A stretch of DNA of 6,194 bases from CAG-582 sp964551965 (lineage in GTDB: Bacteria > Bacillota_I > Bacilli_A > RF39 > UBA660), in assembly GCA_964551965.1 (NCBI GenBank), contig CAZKFB010000055.1, positions 1-6,194 of the forward strand, given 5' to 3'. Within the stretch, counting starts at the first letter, position 1, and every line of letters starts with the position of its first letter. Under the pieces are notes generated by a model. It was given only the letters and a program-made list of their open reading frames with translations, did no database searches and had not been told where the DNA came from. Positions 4,922 through 6,194 of this stretch are shown piece after piece. Position numbers and translations under genes: made by a program.

Positions 4922-5925
4922 TTTTCTCCTTCTTTCATTGCTCTCTCAAACACTGGTAAATCACCATAGTTATCACTTCGATGTACTGGTAACTGATAGA
5001 TATCATGTCCTGGAAAATCATTTCCCTCAATTAAATATAATTTATCTTCACCAACACATATATCCCATCCAACGTATCCAACTTCCGGGATAACATGAGC
5101 AATAGTCTCACATAATTCAACTACTTTATCCCACATTGGCACTTGTACACCAACAATTTTATGCTTAGTTTCTGGATGAATTGTATAAACCTCACTATTT
5201 TTATCAATTGCTGGATACTCAATAATTCCATTTTCAATATTTACTTTAGTTGCCATTCCTCCATGATTAAAGTTATCTACAACATTACCCTTATTACCTA
5301 TTCTAAGATAAGCTGCTACAACTTTCTTATTAATTGTTACTACTCTTAAAGTATTAACTGAATGAGGATAAATATTACTTATCTCTTTATTTTGTTTAAC
5401 GACATCTTCAACAAGAAATTGTTTATTATTAATTAGAGTATCATATAACTCTTTTGGATCTCTAATGCTCGGATCAAGTATTTCAATTCCTGTTCCACAA
5501 CTAGAATCTACAGGTTTAACAATAATCTCTTTTTTATCTTTAATATACTTCTTAAAATCTTCTAAAGAAGCTTCTTTAAGGTAAATCCATTCACGGTTTA
5601 AATATTTATCAAAGATCTTATTAAATTCTACTTTATCTTCAAATTTATATATTTGAGATTGATCATTATATTTCTTTATAAAACTATTATTAAGACCTCT
5701 CGTAATAACAGTTTTTCTTTCTTTACTATTCATTTTATACATTTCAAATAGATTATAATCCATATAACCGGCCTGATATTTAAATCCACATACAATTATA
5801 TCAAAAAATATAACTATTCTATTCTTACCACTTCTCTTATGAACTAGATTTATTGTATCAAAGAACTTTTTATAATTCATTTTTAATATTCTTTTGAATA
5901 AGTATTTTATCTTACTCAATATCAT
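4918..5925 (-). CDS. ATP-grasp protein of the sugar-transfer-associated type
   Basis: The protein has about 335 residues and no signal peptide. In numbering from the ATG (335 aa), the ATP-grasp marks are IIVKPVDSSCGTGI (135-148) with the ATP-binding Lys137 and a Gly-rich loop. Then come FLVEDVV (170-176), HSVNTLRVVTI (188-198), NHGGMATKVNIENG (220-233) and GYVGWDICVGEDKLYLIEGND (283-303, key Asp288, Glu300, Asn302 as Mg ligands). The pattern, especially HS.NT.R and NHGGMA, fits ATPgrasp_ST (PF14397), whose members ligate or modify envelope sugars or peptides; the substrate is unknown. Start is uncertain: GTG 5928 overlaps the ribosome site, ATG 5925 is only two to three bases from it, and TTG 5919 has ideal 8-base spacing. 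The stop overlaps the rpiB start (ATGA), so the two are translationally coupled. A promoter with extended -10 precedes it. Confidence 0.8.
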   Translation of the reverse strand: MILSKIKYLFKRILKMNYKKFFDTINLVHKRSGKNRIVIFFDIIVCGFKYQAGYMDYNLFEMYKMNSKERKTVITRGLNNSFIKKYNDQSQIYKFEDKVEFNKIFDKYLNREWIYLKEASLEDFKKYIKDKKEIIVKPVDSSCGTGIEILDPSIRDPKELYDTLINNKQFLVEDVVKQNKEISNIYPHSVNTLRVVTINKKVVAAYLRIGNKGNVVDNFNHGGMATKVNIENGIIEYPAIDKNSEVYTIHPETKHKIVGVQVPMWDKVVELCETIAHVIPEVGYVGWDICVGEDKLYLIEGNDFPGHDIYQLPVHRSDNYGDLPVFERAMKEGEK

Positions 5926-5927
5926 CA

Positions 5928-5933
5928 CCCTCT
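5928..5933 (-). promoter_or_regulatory. ribosome binding site with three competing start codons
   Basis: AGAGGG on the minus strand is the only SD-like sequence here. Its last G is the first base of a GTG (5928), it lies two bases from ATG (5925) and eight bases from TTG (5919). Spacing favours TTG and codon preference favours ATG. The protein would differ only by two to three residues. Confidence 0.45.
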
Positions 5934-5942
5934 ACTTAATAC

Positions 5943-5951
5943 ATTATAACA
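5943..5951 (-). promoter_or_regulatory. candidate extended -10 promoter of the ATP-grasp/rpiB/DUF1146 unit
   Basis: On the minus strand TGTTATAAT is a perfect extended -10 (TGn plus TATAAT), with no good -35 17-18 bases upstream, as is common for this class. The start of transcription would be near 5936, leaving a leader of about 11 bases. It lies just beyond the rpmE terminator. Confidence 0.6.
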
Positions 5952-5962
5952 TAAATGCTAAT

Positions 5963-5989
5963 AAAAAAAACAGCAATTAAGCTGCTTTT
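5963..5989 (-). terminator. intrinsic terminator of rpmE
   Basis: On the minus strand AAAAGCAGC (5989-5981) pairs with GCTGTTTTT (5974-5966) through four A-U, one G-U and four GC-rich pairs around a 6-nt loop, followed by the remaining T of an 8-T run. The rpmE TAA stop (5977-5979) lies in the loop. Confidence 0.65.
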
Positions 5990-6194
5990 GAATCTTGATC
6001 AAGATTATATTTTTTGTTGAATTTTTCAACATTACCAGTTTTCTTACGATTACCTTGAGTACCAGTATAGAATGGATGACATTCCGAACAAACTTCAACG
6101 TTTTGTTCTTCTTTATTACTCATAGCTTTAAATGTAGCTCCACAAGCACATTTAAAAGTACACATAACTTGATTTGGATGTATATTCTTTTTCA
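5977..6194 (-). CDS. rpmE: 50S ribosomal protein L31, zinc-binding type, start truncated by one base
   Basis: L31 bridges the large subunit to the small-subunit head. Reading to the window edge gives (M)KKNIHPNQVMCTFKC..., with only TG of the start codon present, so the gene begins one base outside. The 72-residue length and the opening KKNIHP match the family, so the internal ATG at 6165 is not the start. The zinc ligands are Cys16, Cys18, Cys36 and Cys39 (CACG and VCSECHPFYTG), marking the C+ form usual in zinc-replete growth. The C-terminal VEKFNKKYN is typical. It ends in its own terminator and is probably a single-gene unit at this end. In B. subtilis rpmE lies upstream of rpiB in the same orientation, as here. 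Confidence 0.95.
   Translation of the reverse strand, partial: KKNIHPNQVMCTFKCACGATFKAMSNKEEQNVEVCSECHPFYTGTQGNRKKTGNVEKFNKKYNLDQDSKAA

Noticed and set aside
5143..5349. 68-codon plus-strand open frame
   Set aside because: It is opposite conserved ATP-grasp motifs; its hydrophobic, Asn/Ile-rich product is what AT-rich antisense gives.
5977..6165. L31 starting at the internal ATG (62 residues)
   Set aside because: The frame continues upstream as KKNIHPNQV, the conserved L31 N terminus; the real start is at the window edge.
1..6194. CRISPR array, insertion sequence, tRNA or rRNA
   Set aside because: There are no spaced direct repeats, transposase motifs, terminal inverted repeats or tRNA cloverleaf elements on either strand.

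Overview
The window is AT-rich (roughly 30% GC by eye), dense bacterial DNA. Every protein gene is on the minus strand. The mix of sporulation genes (spoIID and a spoIIQ-like gene), a DUF1146 (YwzB-type) membrane protein, rpmE and recG, with GGAGG/AGGTGAT ribosome sites, points to a Bacillota of the Bacilli side. It is probably an uncultured lineage with a small genome, such as the RF39-like gut bacteria; that placement is inference. TGG is used for Trp and I saw no TGA inside a recognised gene, so the standard bacterial code fits. A run of exactly 100 N inside spoIID marks a scaffold join in a draft assembly.

Reading leftward, in the direction of transcription: rpmE (ribosomal protein L31, start codon cut by one base at the right edge) ends in a terminator. 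Next is a tightly overlapping unit of three genes: an ATP-grasp protein of the sugar-transfer-associated type, rpiB and DUF1146. It has an extended -10 promoter in front and a hairpin terminator behind. A second unit follows with its own TTGACA box: spoIID, a degenerate M23/LytM protein (SpoIIQ-like), and a 169-residue protein that looks like a shrunken, motif-less MreB/Mbl. This unit ends in a palindromic terminator. The order rpmE, rpiB, DUF1146, spoIID, spoIIQ, mreB/mbl is that of the B. subtilis chromosome with the intervening genes (including the ATP synthase operon and murA) absent.

The rest is recG, flanked on both sides by non-coding DNA that looks transcribed into structured RNA. To its right (2127-2346) a plus-strand promoter, two hairpins, a C-rich linker and a U-tailed terminator form a candidate small RNA of about 95 nt, pointing against all the genes. 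To its left (1-122) a minus-strand promoter leads straight into a GAAA-tetraloop hairpin and a second long hairpin, either the leader of the next gene beyond the window or another small RNA. The two RNAs carry perfectly complementary 8-nt elements (CCCCCUGA and UCAGGGGG).

SpoIID and SpoIIQ would act together in forespore engulfment and the mother-cell/forespore channel. RpiB serves the pentose phosphate pathway, RecG replication-fork repair and L31 the ribosome. The most notable objects are the mini-MreB-like protein beside spoIIQ and the two uncharacterised RNA elements around recG.
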